15,697 bases of DNA from Clostridium sp. CAG:413 (GTDB lineage Bacteria > Bacillota > Clostridia > Oscillospirales > Acutalibacteraceae), in NCBI GenBank assembly GCA_000431775.1, contig FR888229.1, positions 1 through 15,697 of the forward strand, given 5' to 3'. Positions 7,800 through 14,841 of the stretch are shown piece by piece. Both the position numbers and the translations under genes were made by a program. The notes under the pieces were generated by a model. It worked only from the letters and a program-made list of their open reading frames with translations. It was not told the DNA's origin and did no database searches. Each line of letters begins with the position of its first letter. Position 1 is the stretch's first letter.

Positions 7800-8559
7800 A
7801 GAGCGTTTCATCGCTCGACCGAATCTGCCGGATGGCAGGGTGCTGAGCGTTGCTGTCGGCAGCGGAGCAGGGGAGGCGGCGGAAAAGCTGCGCTCCCTCG
7901 GTATAAATACATGGATGATATCACCTGATACACGGCTTCCCGAGCCTATTAACGCCCATGCAGATATTCAGCTGCTGCACCTCGGCGGAAATAACATTTT
8001 CTGCCATAAGGGATTTTTTGCCACGGGGGAGTGGCGGTTAAAATTTAATCTGGTCGAGATTGAGGGAGTAATTGGCAATTGCTATCCGTCGGATGTTCGC
8101 TTAAATTGCACATTAATCGGAGATAAGCTGATATGCAACCCCAAAACCGTTGCGCCCGAAGTGCTCAAATTCGCAGATGAAAATTCTATAAAGGTCATAT
8201 CGGTCAATCAAGGATATGCACGGTGCTCGGTTTGCGTAGTCAGCCCGAATGCGCTCATGACCGATGACAACTCCGTGTTTGCAGCCGCTCAGAATTTTTT
8301 TGATGATACTTTGTTCATTTCCAAAGGCTCCATTCGATTGAGCGGATACGGTTACGGCTTTATCGGCGGTTGCTGCGGCAAAATAGATAAAGATACCATA
8401 GCGTTTAACGGGATGATCGAGAGCCACGTTGACCATAACAGGATTTATGATTTTATGCAGCGTAATAATATGAATATAATTGAGCTGACAAAAGAGCCGT
8501 TGACCGATATCGGCGGTATAATACCGCTTACCGAGTCAGCAGCCCGTAATACATTATAA
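7768..8559 (+). CDS. DUF6873-like protein, possible GME-fold (guanidine-modifying type)
   Basis: This protein of about 263 aa is uncharacterised. Its sequence pattern resembles, from memory, clostridial proteins labelled DUF6873 with a GME (guanidino-group-modifying enzyme) fold. Visible segments are FIARPNLP near the start, HADIQLLHLGGNN, NCYPSDVRLNCTLIGD, NQGYARCSVCVVSPNALMTDD, and a Gly/Cys-rich GYGYGFIGGCCG. The spaced repeats of beta-strand-like segments fit an alpha/beta propeller. Several Cys are present (in RCSVC and GGCCG), but I cannot assign a catalytic Cys, His or Asp. No signal peptide is visible. The start overlaps radA: GTG 7759, ATG 7768 and ATG 7786 are all in frame. ATG 7768 has an AGG eight bases upstream and is preferred weakly. 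Codon use is more AT-rich than radA, with several TTA leucines. It probably belongs to the radA transcription unit. Confidence 0.6.
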   Translation: MSTKLSMPRYEERFIARPNLPDGRVLSVAVGSGAGEAAEKLRSLGINTWMISPDTRLPEPINAHADIQLLHLGGNNIFCHKGFFATGEWRLKFNLVEIEGVIGNCYPSDVRLNCTLIGDKLICNPKTVAPEVLKFADENSIKVISVNQGYARCSVCVVSPNALMTDDNSVFAAAQNFFDDTLFISKGSIRLSGYGYGFIGGCCGKIDKDTIAFNGMIESHVDHNRIYDFMQRNNMNIIELTKEPLTDIGGIIPLTESAARNTL

Positions 8560-8725
8560 TATATAAGGAAATAGGCACAAGCCAAAAGCCCTGAGTCGAT
8601 TTCAATAATTTGCTGTTAACCCTCCCCTGAATTACACAAAACATTAATTTTGTGTAATTACCTGTATTTTTTCGAGGTATGGAAGAATACGATAAATACT
8701 ATCTCCTTTTAGGACGGATCAAAAA
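8560..8725. other. Intergenic region before the tyrosine recombinase
   Basis: This is the longest gene-poor stretch on the left side. It holds a perfect inverted repeat (8630-8659) and a 16-codon open frame (8679-8729), both listed separately. A TTGCTG (8610-8615) with TACACA 17 nt downstream is a very weak promoter candidate whose -10 would lie inside the inverted repeat. I see no RNA gene or standard intrinsic terminator. Confidence 0.6.
8630..8659. repeat. Perfect 12-bp inverted repeat (operator-like)
   Basis: AATTACACAAAA (8630-8641) and TTTTGTGTAATT (8648-8659) are exact reverse complements separated by CATTAA. The stem has only two G-C pairs and no T-run directly after it, so it fits a dimeric-regulator binding site better than an intrinsic terminator. 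It lies about 67 bases upstream of the recombinase start. No regulator family was recognised. Confidence 0.7.
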
Positions 8726-8729
8726 ATGA
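8679..8729 (+). CDS. Possible 16-residue leader peptide overlapping the recombinase start
   Basis: ATG at 8679 opens a frame encoding MEEYDKYYLLLGRIKK, which stops at TGA 8727-8729. The stop overlaps the recombinase ATG (8726) as ATGA, the classic arrangement for translational coupling. The GAGG at 8674-8677 is only one base from the ATG, too close for a normal Shine-Dalgarno, so expression is uncertain. The frame is short enough to be chance. Confidence 0.25.
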   Translation: MEEYDKYYLLLGRIKK

Positions 8730-9706
8730 GACGAGAAGAGATTTATTCACTGCCGCCGATAGCAATATCATACTTGAATTATCTGACTGCCGTTAAGGGG
8801 CGCTCGGAGCTGACTGTGCTCGAGTACGCCTCGGACCTGCGTATGTATTTCAGATTTATGAAGAGATACAAGGGCCTGTGCGCCAAAGATACGCCGTTTA
8901 ATGAAATTGATGTTTCGGATCTGCACGAAGATGTGATCCTTAAAGCTACGCTTGAGGACGCTTATGCATTCATCACTTTTTGCAGCGTTGAGCGGCGCGA
9001 CGGCAACACCGCCAAAGCACGCAAGGCTGTTGCGGTCAAGCGCTTCTATCGCTATCTTGAAGTCAATGGCAGGATCGAAAAAAATGTCATCGCCCGACTC
9101 GAATCGCCGAAGACTAAGAAATCCTTGCCGAAATATCTCACTCTTGAGCAAAGCGTGAAGCTGCTTAACAGCGTTGACGGCAAGAATAAGGAGCGTGACT
9201 ACTGCATTCTTACGCTCTTTCTTAACTGCGGTCTGCGTTTATCCGAGCTTGTCGGCATAAATATCTCCCGTATTACAGATGAGAATACCCTTGTGGTGCT
9301 CGGCAAAGGCAATAAGGAACGCACGATCTATCTTAACGACGCCTGCGTGCAGGCTATCTCGGCGTATCTCGCCGTTAGGCCGAAGGACGGCGTTATTGAC
9401 CGTGACGCGCTCTTTATAAGCAGCCGTAAGACAAGGATAAGCCGTGAGAGCGTTCAAAAGATCGTTGAAGCCTCGCTCAAAAAAGCCGGTCTTGACGGCT
9501 TGGGGCTTTCGACTCATAAGCTTAGGCATACGGCGGCGACGCTGATGTATCAGTACGGCGACGTTGACCCGCTCCAGCTCAAGGAGATACTCGGGCATGA
9601 GAACCTCTCGACCACCGAAATATATACCCATGTACACAATGATCAGCTCCGTGACGCAGTGGATTCAAACCCGCTCAATAAGCTCGCCGATAAGGAGAAA
9701 CCTTGA
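8726..9706 (+). CDS. Tyrosine recombinase, XerC/XerD family
   Basis: This 326-aa site-specific recombinase is somewhat longer than typical XerC/XerD (about 300 aa) because of extra residues in the N-terminal core-binding domain (about 10-120). The catalytic domain holds the full set: Arg171 in GLRLSEL, Lys194 in GKGNKER, His264 and Arg267 in HKLRH, His291 in GHENL and the nucleophile Tyr300 in EIYTHV. Xer proteins resolve chromosome dimers at dif by forming a 3'-phosphotyrosine intermediate. No phage, excisionase or att-like repeats are nearby, so a housekeeping Xer role is more likely than an integrase. I cannot decide between XerC and XerD. ATG 8726 has AGGA 11 nt upstream. The next gene starts within its stop codon. 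Confidence 0.92.
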   Translation: MRREEIYSLPPIAISYLNYLTAVKGRSELTVLEYASDLRMYFRFMKRYKGLCAKDTPFNEIDVSDLHEDVILKATLEDAYAFITFCSVERRDGNTAKARKAVAVKRFYRYLEVNGRIEKNVIARLESPKTKKSLPKYLTLEQSVKLLNSVDGKNKERDYCILTLFLNCGLRLSELVGINISRITDENTLVVLGKGNKERTIYLNDACVQAISAYLAVRPKDGVIDRDALFISSRKTRISRESVQKIVEASLKKAGLDGLGLSTHKLRHTAATLMYQYGDVDPLQLKEILGHENLSTTEIYTHVHNDQLRDAVDSNPLNKLADKEKP

Positions 9707-10671
9707 TGAGATATGCGATCGATGTTGCCGAAGCAATAACGAAGGATAATAAAAAATATTTTCTTCGTATACGCACGGCTGATATAACGAACCCTGTTGT
9801 GTTGTTTTTGCACGGTGGCTGCGGAAGCCCGGACAGAGGACAAATTATGAGGTATCAATCCCCTCTTGCCGACAAATTTACTCTTGTTGCGTGGGATCAG
9901 CGAGGCTCCGGTTTAGCGTATGACCCGCATGAAGCTAAAACGCTTGTCTTGACAAAAGAGAATTATACCGAGGATGCTCATAATGTCGTTCTATACTTAA
10001 AGAAGCGATTCAATAAGGATAAAATAATAATAGTCGGTCACTCTTTCGGCTGTGTTCTCGGCGTTTGGTTAGCTTGTAAATATCCGAACGATATTGAGGC
10101 TTATGTCGGGGTCGGTCAATGCGTTGATTATGTTGAGAATGAAATATTCTCATATAATTATGTGTTAAAAGAAGCCGAACGGGTTGGCGACAAAAAGTCA
10201 ATGGCGGTTTTGAAGTCCATAGGTGCGCCTGACAGCAACGGTCAATATAAAAACGATCATTTCAAAAGCCTTATGAAGCAGCGCGCAGTCCTGCACAAAC
10301 TCGGCGGCGCTACTTATGCGAACAGAAAGCCGTATTGGCAGGAGCTGCTTTTTGACGATGTGCCTATTATGTATCCCGAGTATGGCTTTCGTGGACTGAT
10401 AAAATATATTAAGGGCTTACAGTATGTCACTAAATCACCTCTCGCGGCGACTAATCCGGATTTTATGAATACCGCCGTTGACTTTGATGTTCCGGTGTAT
10501 TTATTGCTTGGTCGCCATGATTGTAATTGCAGCTTTGAGCTTGCGGAGAAATGGTTCGATAAGCTAGATGCGCCGTCTAAAAAACTGATATGGTTTGAGA
10601 ATTCGGCTCATTCACCGCAATGGGAAGAACCCGCGAAATGGAATGCGGAATTCAGAAGGCTCTTCGCTTAA
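9706..10671 (+). CDS. Alpha/beta hydrolase, proline iminopeptidase-like
   Basis: This 321-aa alpha/beta hydrolase has HGGCG (36-40) as the oxyanion-hole turn, WDQRGSG (63-69) as in the proline iminopeptidase group, the nucleophile elbow GHSFG with Ser113, GRHD with Asp272 and NSAHSP with His302, giving a complete Ser-Asp-His triad. A lid-like insertion runs from about 145 to 250. There is no signal peptide, so it is probably cytoplasmic. ATG 9706 shares one base with the recombinase stop (TGATG) and has AAGGAG at 9692-9697, 8 nt upstream, so translation is probably coupled. Codon use is more AT-rich than its neighbours, with repeated TTA leucines, hinting at later acquisition. The substrate is unknown. 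Its TAA overlaps the stop of convergent spoIIM. Confidence 0.88.
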   Translation: MRYAIDVAEAITKDNKKYFLRIRTADITNPVVLFLHGGCGSPDRGQIMRYQSPLADKFTLVAWDQRGSGLAYDPHEAKTLVLTKENYTEDAHNVVLYLKKRFNKDKIIIVGHSFGCVLGVWLACKYPNDIEAYVGVGQCVDYVENEIFSYNYVLKEAERVGDKKSMAVLKSIGAPDSNGQYKNDHFKSLMKQRAVLHKLGGATYANRKPYWQELLFDDVPIMYPEYGFRGLIKYIKGLQYVTKSPLAATNPDFMNTAVDFDVPVYLLLGRHDCNCSFELAEKWFDKLDAPSKKLIWFENSAHSPQWEEPAKWNAEFRRLFA

Positions 10672-11294
10672 AGCTCAAAGAATCCCGAAAACATTGCGGC
10701 GAACAGCGCGTCAACGAGCGAGCCTGCGGCTGCTACGCCGAGCATTATAAGCTGACGTACTGCGAATAGTTTTGTTTCGTCTTTCTCAAACTGTCCCCTG
10801 CCCTGTATCGCCTTGGCGTAGGCATTGCGCGAGTATTCGCAGCTGTGGCTGCAAGCGAGGATAAAGGCAAATACCGAGATAACGGCGCCGGGGTATATTA
10901 TAAGCAGGCTGTAGCCGAGCCCAATGAATTTGTAGACGGAATACATATATCCGCTGACCATGCCGATGCCCATTCCTTTAACTATCGGCGTGAGCATTAT
11001 AAACGGATATCCGATAAGCGAGAAGCCGAGAAATATGACCGCTGCCGAGAACAGAGCGTTTATCGCAAAGGAATTGCAAAAATTCGCCGCTATCCCCTGC
11101 TCCGCACGCAGCTTTGTATAGGATTCCACTACCTGCCGCAGGCTGTCAGTAACTCCGCCGGAGTCGCTTTTAATGGAAACAGCCCCGATTATTATTCCGA
11201 TTATAAAAAATGAAGTCAGGAAATACAGCCGTGAATTCTCTAAGATACGTTTAATGGTTCTTCCGTTATAAACTCCGTATTTCAGCTTGCTCAT
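10668..11294 (-). CDS. spoIIM: Stage II sporulation protein M
   Basis: This 208-aa integral membrane protein matches SpoIIM. In Bacillus, SpoIIM joins SpoIID and SpoIIP in the complex that degrades septal peptidoglycan and drives engulfment of the forespore by the mother cell. Hydrophobic segments are at about 22-40, 75-100, 105-120, 122-148 and 180-205, close to the family's multi-spanning topology. Residues 80-115 (with GYPFIM and IVKGMGIGM) and ACSHSCEYSR (147-156) fall in conserved-looking regions. The ATG has GGAGG upstream (plus-strand CCTCC at 11302-11306). The upstream DNA carries a sigma-E-like promoter, as expected for a mother-cell gene. The 3' end overlaps the hydrolase gene by four bases (TTAA). 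Confidence 0.92.
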   Translation of the reverse strand: MSKLKYGVYNGRTIKRILENSRLYFLTSFFIIGIIIGAVSIKSDSGGVTDSLRQVVESYTKLRAEQGIAANFCNSFAINALFSAAVIFLGFSLIGYPFIMLTPIVKGMGIGMVSGYMYSVYKFIGLGYSLLIIYPGAVISVFAFILACSHSCEYSRNAYAKAIQGRGQFEKDETKLFAVRQLIMLGVAAAGSLVDALFAAMFSGFFEL

Positions 11295-11323
11295 CTTTTG
11301 ACCTCCGATTTTTTCTTTGTTAA

Positions 11324-11351
11324 ATTATATGAGCAAGTCCGATTATTATGA
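11324..11351 (-). promoter_or_regulatory. Candidate sigma-E-type promoter of spoIIM
   Basis: On the minus strand, TCATAAT (11351-11345) and CATATAAT (11331-11324) are separated by 13 bases. They match the mother-cell sigma-E elements (-35 like KMATAWW, -10 like CATACAnT) well. The -10 also contains a TATAAT hexamer at 11329-11324, but the matching -35 for sigma-A (GTCATA) is poor. The promoter lies about 30 nt upstream of the spoIIM ATG, with the ribosome binding site between. Confidence 0.6.
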
Positions 11352-11359
11352 CATAATTA

Positions 11360-11397
11360 AACGCCGCCGTAAGCTCAACAGAGACTACAGCGGCGTT
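11360..11397 (-). terminator. Hairpin after pcrA, weak intrinsic terminator
   Basis: AACGCCGC (11360-11367) and GCGGCGTT (11390-11397) form an 8-bp GC-rich stem, with three further pairs after one mismatch. On the minus strand the stem begins five bases after the pcrA stop and is followed by TTTAATT, a poor U-tract. It probably ends the pfkA-pcrA transcript before the spoIIM promoter. Confidence 0.55.
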
Positions 11398-11402
11398 ACC
11401 TT

Positions 11403-13775
11403 TTATACTTTTTCTATCTTTGCGTAATTTGCCATAATTTTCTTCGTGCCGGCCTTGGTGAAGGCTATCTCGAGCATGGTGTCGTTGCCCATCGGCTTTG
11501 CGCTGAGTACGACTCCCTCGCCGTATGCCTTGTGCAGGACGGTGTCGCCGACCTTGTAGGTCTCGCTGCTCTGCTTCGGCGGCGAGAACGACGACGGCGC
11601 GGAGAAGCCTCTTGAAACGGGGGCGGGAGTTTTGTTTTGTCCGCCTATCTTGAATACCGAGGGTGACGACTTCGGCTGATCGTCTCCGCTGACCTCAAGC
11701 AGCTTCTCGGGGATCTCGCCGACAAAACGTGACGGCTGATTGAATTTCGTCGAGCCGAAAAGCATCCTCGTGCGCGCTCTGGTGAGATAAAGCTGCCTCT
11801 TGGCCCTTGTGATGCCGACATAGGCGAGCCTGCGCTCCTCCTCCACCTGCTCATTGCCGCCCATGCGCGACATATCCGAGGGGAAGATGGATTCCTCCAT
11901 GCCTGCGAGGAATACCGTCGGGAATTCAAGCCCCTTTGCCGAGTGCACGGTCATCATAACGACGGTATCCGCATCGGCATTGTAGTTATCTATATCGGTC
12001 ATCAGCGAAACTTCCTGCAAGAAGTCGTTGAGAGTGGCGCCCTCGTTTTCCTCGGAAAAGCGCATGAGGTTGTTGGCAAGCTCGTCAAGGTTCGCAAGCC
12101 TGTCCTCGCGTGTCTCAGGCTCAAGAGCGAGGGAATCAATATAACCGCTGACTGACATGACCTCTTTGAAAAGCTCGTGCAGCGGCATAAGTTCGGATTT
12201 ATCGGCAAAGTCACGGATCATAGCCGCAAAATCCATCATCTTCCTGGCGCAGCGGCTGAGCTTCGGAAATTGATCGGCGGAGCTGATGACTTCAAATATG
12301 CCGAGGCCGAGACCGTTTGATATCTCTTGAGCGGAGGCGAGAGATGTGTCGCCTATTCCCCTCTTCGGCTCGTTGATTATGCGGCCGAGCCTGACAACGT
12401 CGTTGGGGTTGACAATAACGCTCAGATACGCGAGAGCGTCTTTTATTTCCTTGCGGTCATAGAATTTGTGGCCGCCGATTATCCTGTAGGGTATGCCCAT
12501 TCGCACAAGCGATTGCTCGATAAGGTTCGACTGCGAATTCATACGGTAGAGGACTGCAAAATCGCTGTATTTGCCGCCGTTTCTGATGCCGTCGAGAATT
12601 TTATCGGCGATATAGAAGCTCTCATCACGGTCGGATTCCGCGATATGATAGGATATCGGCGAGCCGGCGCCGTTATCCGTCCAAAGATTTTTGCCCTTGC
12701 GGTTTGTATTGTTTGCAATGACGCTGTTTGCGGCGTCCAGAATATTCTGAGTTGAGCGGTAATTCTGCTCAAGGCGTATCACCTTGGCATTCTGATACTG
12801 ATGCTCAAAGCTGAGGATATTTTCAATTGTTGCGCCTCTGAATTTATAGATGCTCTGGTCGTCGTCGCCGACAACGCAGAGGTTCTTATAACCGCCTGCG
12901 AGCAGCGAGGTGAGCAGATACTGAGCGTGGTTGGTGTCCTGATACTCGTCAACCATTATGTAGCGGAATTTGCGCTGATAATAGCCGAGCACCTCGTCGT
13001 TCGATTGCAGCAGGCGCACGGCGTTGACGATGATATCGTCGAAGTCCATGGCGTCCGCAGCTTTAAGACGCGCCTGATATGAGGCGTAGACCGCGCCGAC
13101 GTTGCGCTTCATAATATCAACATAGTTCTGCTGCGTGTATTCCTCCGGCGAAAGCAGGGAATCCTTTGCGCGGCTTATTTCGCCGAGGCAGGTCTTAGGG
13201 GTCAGGATCTTATCGCTGAAGCCGAGTTGTTTGATGCAATCCTTGATCACACGCTTGCTGTCGTCAGTGTCGTATATGGTAAAATTTGAAGAATAGCCTA
13301 TGTTTTCGGCGTTGCGGCGGAGCATTCTGACACAGGCGGAGTGGAAGGTGCTTGCCCAGATATCTCTTGCCTGCTCGCCGAGCATACGCTCGAGGCGTTC
13401 TTTCAGTTCCCCTGCAGCCTTGTTGGTGAAGGTGATGGCAAGTATCTCCCACGGCTTTGCGGGCGACACGCTGAGCAGCGGCTCGATGTCAAACAGCTCA
13501 TCCGCGCTGATTTCGCCGTTTGCGGCGGCACGCATGAGACTGAGCTCATTTTCTGACGGCTCATATGCCGCCTCATCGCTGTAATAAGCCCTGCCGTATT
13601 TCATTATGTTGGCTATTCTGTTGACAAGAACGGTCGTCTTGCCGCTGCCTGCGCCCGCAAGCACCAAAAGCGGCCCCTCCGTAGAGAGGACCGCTTTCTT
13701 TTGCATATCATTAAGTGACGAAAACTCGTTCTCGATTATCTTGCGCCTGAGTGAAACGAATTCGTTGGAAATCAT
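11403..13775 (-). CDS. pcrA: ATP-dependent DNA helicase PcrA/UvrD
   Basis: This 790-aa superfamily 1A 3'-5' helicase acts in nucleotide excision repair and replication, and removes RecA or stalled complexes. Motifs appear in order: Q-motif region LNDMQKKAV (21-29), Walker A GAGSGKT (41-47), Ia AITFTNKAA (113-121), STFHS (142-146), II DEYQD (276-280), III GDDDQSIYKFRGA (303-315), IV LEQNYRS (335-341), V HSAKGLEFPTVF and VI VGITRAKRQLYL toward the end. The C-terminus has the VGDTVLHKAYGEGVV Tudor-like module that in PcrA contacts RNA polymerase. An acidic insertion of about 45 residues (62-108) separates Walker A from motif Ia, unlike Bacillus PcrA. It lies 8 nt after pfkA, whose TGA stop overlaps the GAGG ribosome binding site, so the two are probably co-transcribed. 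Confidence 0.96.
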   Translation of the reverse strand: MISNEFVSLRRKIIENEFSSLNDMQKKAVLSTEGPLLVLAGAGSGKTTVLVNRIANIMKYGRAYYSDEAAYEPSENELSLMRAAANGEISADELFDIEPLLSVSPAKPWEILAITFTNKAAGELKERLERMLGEQARDIWASTFHSACVRMLRRNAENIGYSSNFTIYDTDDSKRVIKDCIKQLGFSDKILTPKTCLGEISRAKDSLLSPEEYTQQNYVDIMKRNVGAVYASYQARLKAADAMDFDDIIVNAVRLLQSNDEVLGYYQRKFRYIMVDEYQDTNHAQYLLTSLLAGGYKNLCVVGDDDQSIYKFRGATIENILSFEHQYQNAKVIRLEQNYRSTQNILDAANSVIANNTNRKGKNLWTDNGAGSPISYHIAESDRDESFYIADKILDGIRNGGKYSDFAVLYRMNSQSNLIEQSLVRMGIPYRIIGGHKFYDRKEIKDALAYLSVIVNPNDVVRLGRIINEPKRGIGDTSLASAQEISNGLGLGIFEVISSADQFPKLSRCARKMMDFAAMIRDFADKSELMPLHELFKEVMSVSGYIDSLALEPETREDRLANLDELANNLMRFSEENEGATLNDFLQEVSLMTDIDNYNADADTVVMMTVHSAKGLEFPTVFLAGMEESIFPSDMSRMGGNEQVEEERRLAYVGITRAKRQLYLTRARTRMLFGSTKFNQPSRFVGEIPEKLLEVSGDDQPKSSPSVFKIGGQNKTPAPVSRGFSAPSSFSPPKQSSETYKVGDTVLHKAYGEGVVLSAKPMGNDTMLEIAFTKAGTKKIMANYAKIEKV

Positions 13776-13783
13776 CTGTTACC

Positions 13784-14746
13784 TCAAATCGAAATCTCGT
13801 GAGCGATTTTATAAAGCTCGTTATCGACTTTCTTCTGCATATTGAGAGCCTCATAGATATCGTAGTCAATGATGTGGTCATCCTTGAGAACGATAACTCT
13901 GTTGCCGATGCCTTGCATAAGGAGCTGGACTGCCTTGTAACCCATCTGGCTGGCAACGACTCTGTCACGCACGGTAGGCGAGCCGCCTCTCTGAACGTGG
14001 CCGAGAATAACGGCTCTCGACTCAACGCCGCATTCCTTCTCTATCTTTCTTGCAAGCTCCTCAACGCCGCCGATGCCCTCGGCAACCATAATGATGAAGT
14101 GCTTCTTGTCCGTTTTTTGCGTTCTGCGGATACGGTTGATAACGTGCTGCTCGATATCAGAGCGGATCTCGGGGATAACGATCGCGGTAGCTCCGACGGC
14201 GATACCCGCGTTAAGGGTAAGATCGCCGCACTTGTTACCCATAACCTCAACGACCATGCAGCGGCCGTGAGATTCAACGGTGTCTCTGATCCTGTCGACC
14301 ATCTGCATGATGGTGTTAAGGCAGGTGTCGTAGCCGATGGTGTAATCTGTGCTGACGATGTCATTATCTATAGTGCCGGGGATGCCGATGCAGGGAATAC
14401 CTCTGAGCGAGAGATCACGGGCGCCTCTGAATGAGCCGTCGCCGCCGATAACGACTATGCCCTCAATGCCGTGCTTCTTGCAGGTGGCTATGGCCTGCTG
14501 CATACCGGATTCCTCTTTGAATGCAAGGCAGCGTGCGGAGTAAAGCATAGTGCCGCCTCTGTGGATGATATCTGAAACGCTTCTGATATTCAGCTCGCGA
14601 ACGTCGTCGTCGATAAGACCCTGATAGCCTCTGTTGATACCGATAACGGTCATGCCGTTTTCGCAGGCAGTTCTGACGACCGCACGGATTGCAGCGTTCA
14701 TGCCGGGGGCGTCGCCTCCGCTGGTTAAAACACCTATAGTTTTCAT
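13784..14746 (-). CDS. pfkA: ATP-dependent 6-phosphofructokinase
   Basis: This 320-aa cytoplasmic glycolytic enzyme phosphorylates fructose 6-phosphate to fructose 1,6-bisphosphate. Residue numbering follows the E. coli enzyme almost exactly: TSGGDAPGMNA (8-18), GGDGS (101-105) with Gly104, and PGTIDND (123-129) with catalytic Asp127 and Gly124. Gly at 104 and 124 marks the ATP-using form rather than the pyrophosphate-using form. MGNKCGDLTL (169-178), AEGIGG (222-227) and GHVQRGGSP (249-257) complete the substrate site. AAGGAG lies 11 nt upstream of the ATG (plus-strand CTCCTT at 14758-14763). A strong sigma-A-like promoter precedes it. pcrA follows immediately. Confidence 0.98.
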   Translation of the reverse strand: MKTIGVLTSGGDAPGMNAAIRAVVRTACENGMTVIGINRGYQGLIDDDVRELNIRSVSDIIHRGGTMLYSARCLAFKEESGMQQAIATCKKHGIEGIVVIGGDGSFRGARDLSLRGIPCIGIPGTIDNDIVSTDYTIGYDTCLNTIMQMVDRIRDTVESHGRCMVVEVMGNKCGDLTLNAGIAVGATAIVIPEIRSDIEQHVINRIRRTQKTDKKHFIIMVAEGIGGVEELARKIEKECGVESRAVILGHVQRGGSPTVRDRVVASQMGYKAVQLLMQGIGNRVIVLKDDHIIDYDIYEALNMQKKVDNELYKIAHEISI

Positions 14747-14781
14747 GGGTAATTACTCTCCTTGAAAAAAGTTCAAATAGT

Positions 14782-14810
14782 ATGATACACTTTTTCTCCC
14801 GTAATGTCAA
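14782..14810 (-). promoter_or_regulatory. pfkA: Sigma-A-type promoter of pfkA
   Basis: On the minus strand TTGACA (14810-14805) is followed after 17 bases by TATCAT (14787-14782), a consensus -35 and a five-of-six -10. Transcription would start near 14775, inside a small inverted repeat TTGAA-N5-TTCAA (14762-14776) that also touches the ribosome binding site and could be an operator. Confidence 0.8.
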
Positions 14811-14841
14811 TTAAAATAGCGTTTTTTAGGGAAAAAAGAGC

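Noticed and set aside
8630..8659. Inverted repeat as an NrdR box or intrinsic terminator
   Set aside because: The ACACAA/TTGTGT spacing is 22 bases overall rather than 16, and the A/T stem lacks a following T-run.
8726..9706. Recombinase as integrase of a mobile element
   Set aside because: No tRNA, direct repeats, excisionase or phage genes are nearby; flanking genes are chromosomal housekeeping genes.
13751..14434. 227-residue open frame opposite pfkA
   Set aside because: It is a shadow of pfkA, with no ribosome binding site or recognisable protein features.
14822..14837. T6/A6 inverted repeat after dnaE as a terminator
   Set aside because: The stem is purely A-T with a four-base loop and no GC core, so it would not terminate well.
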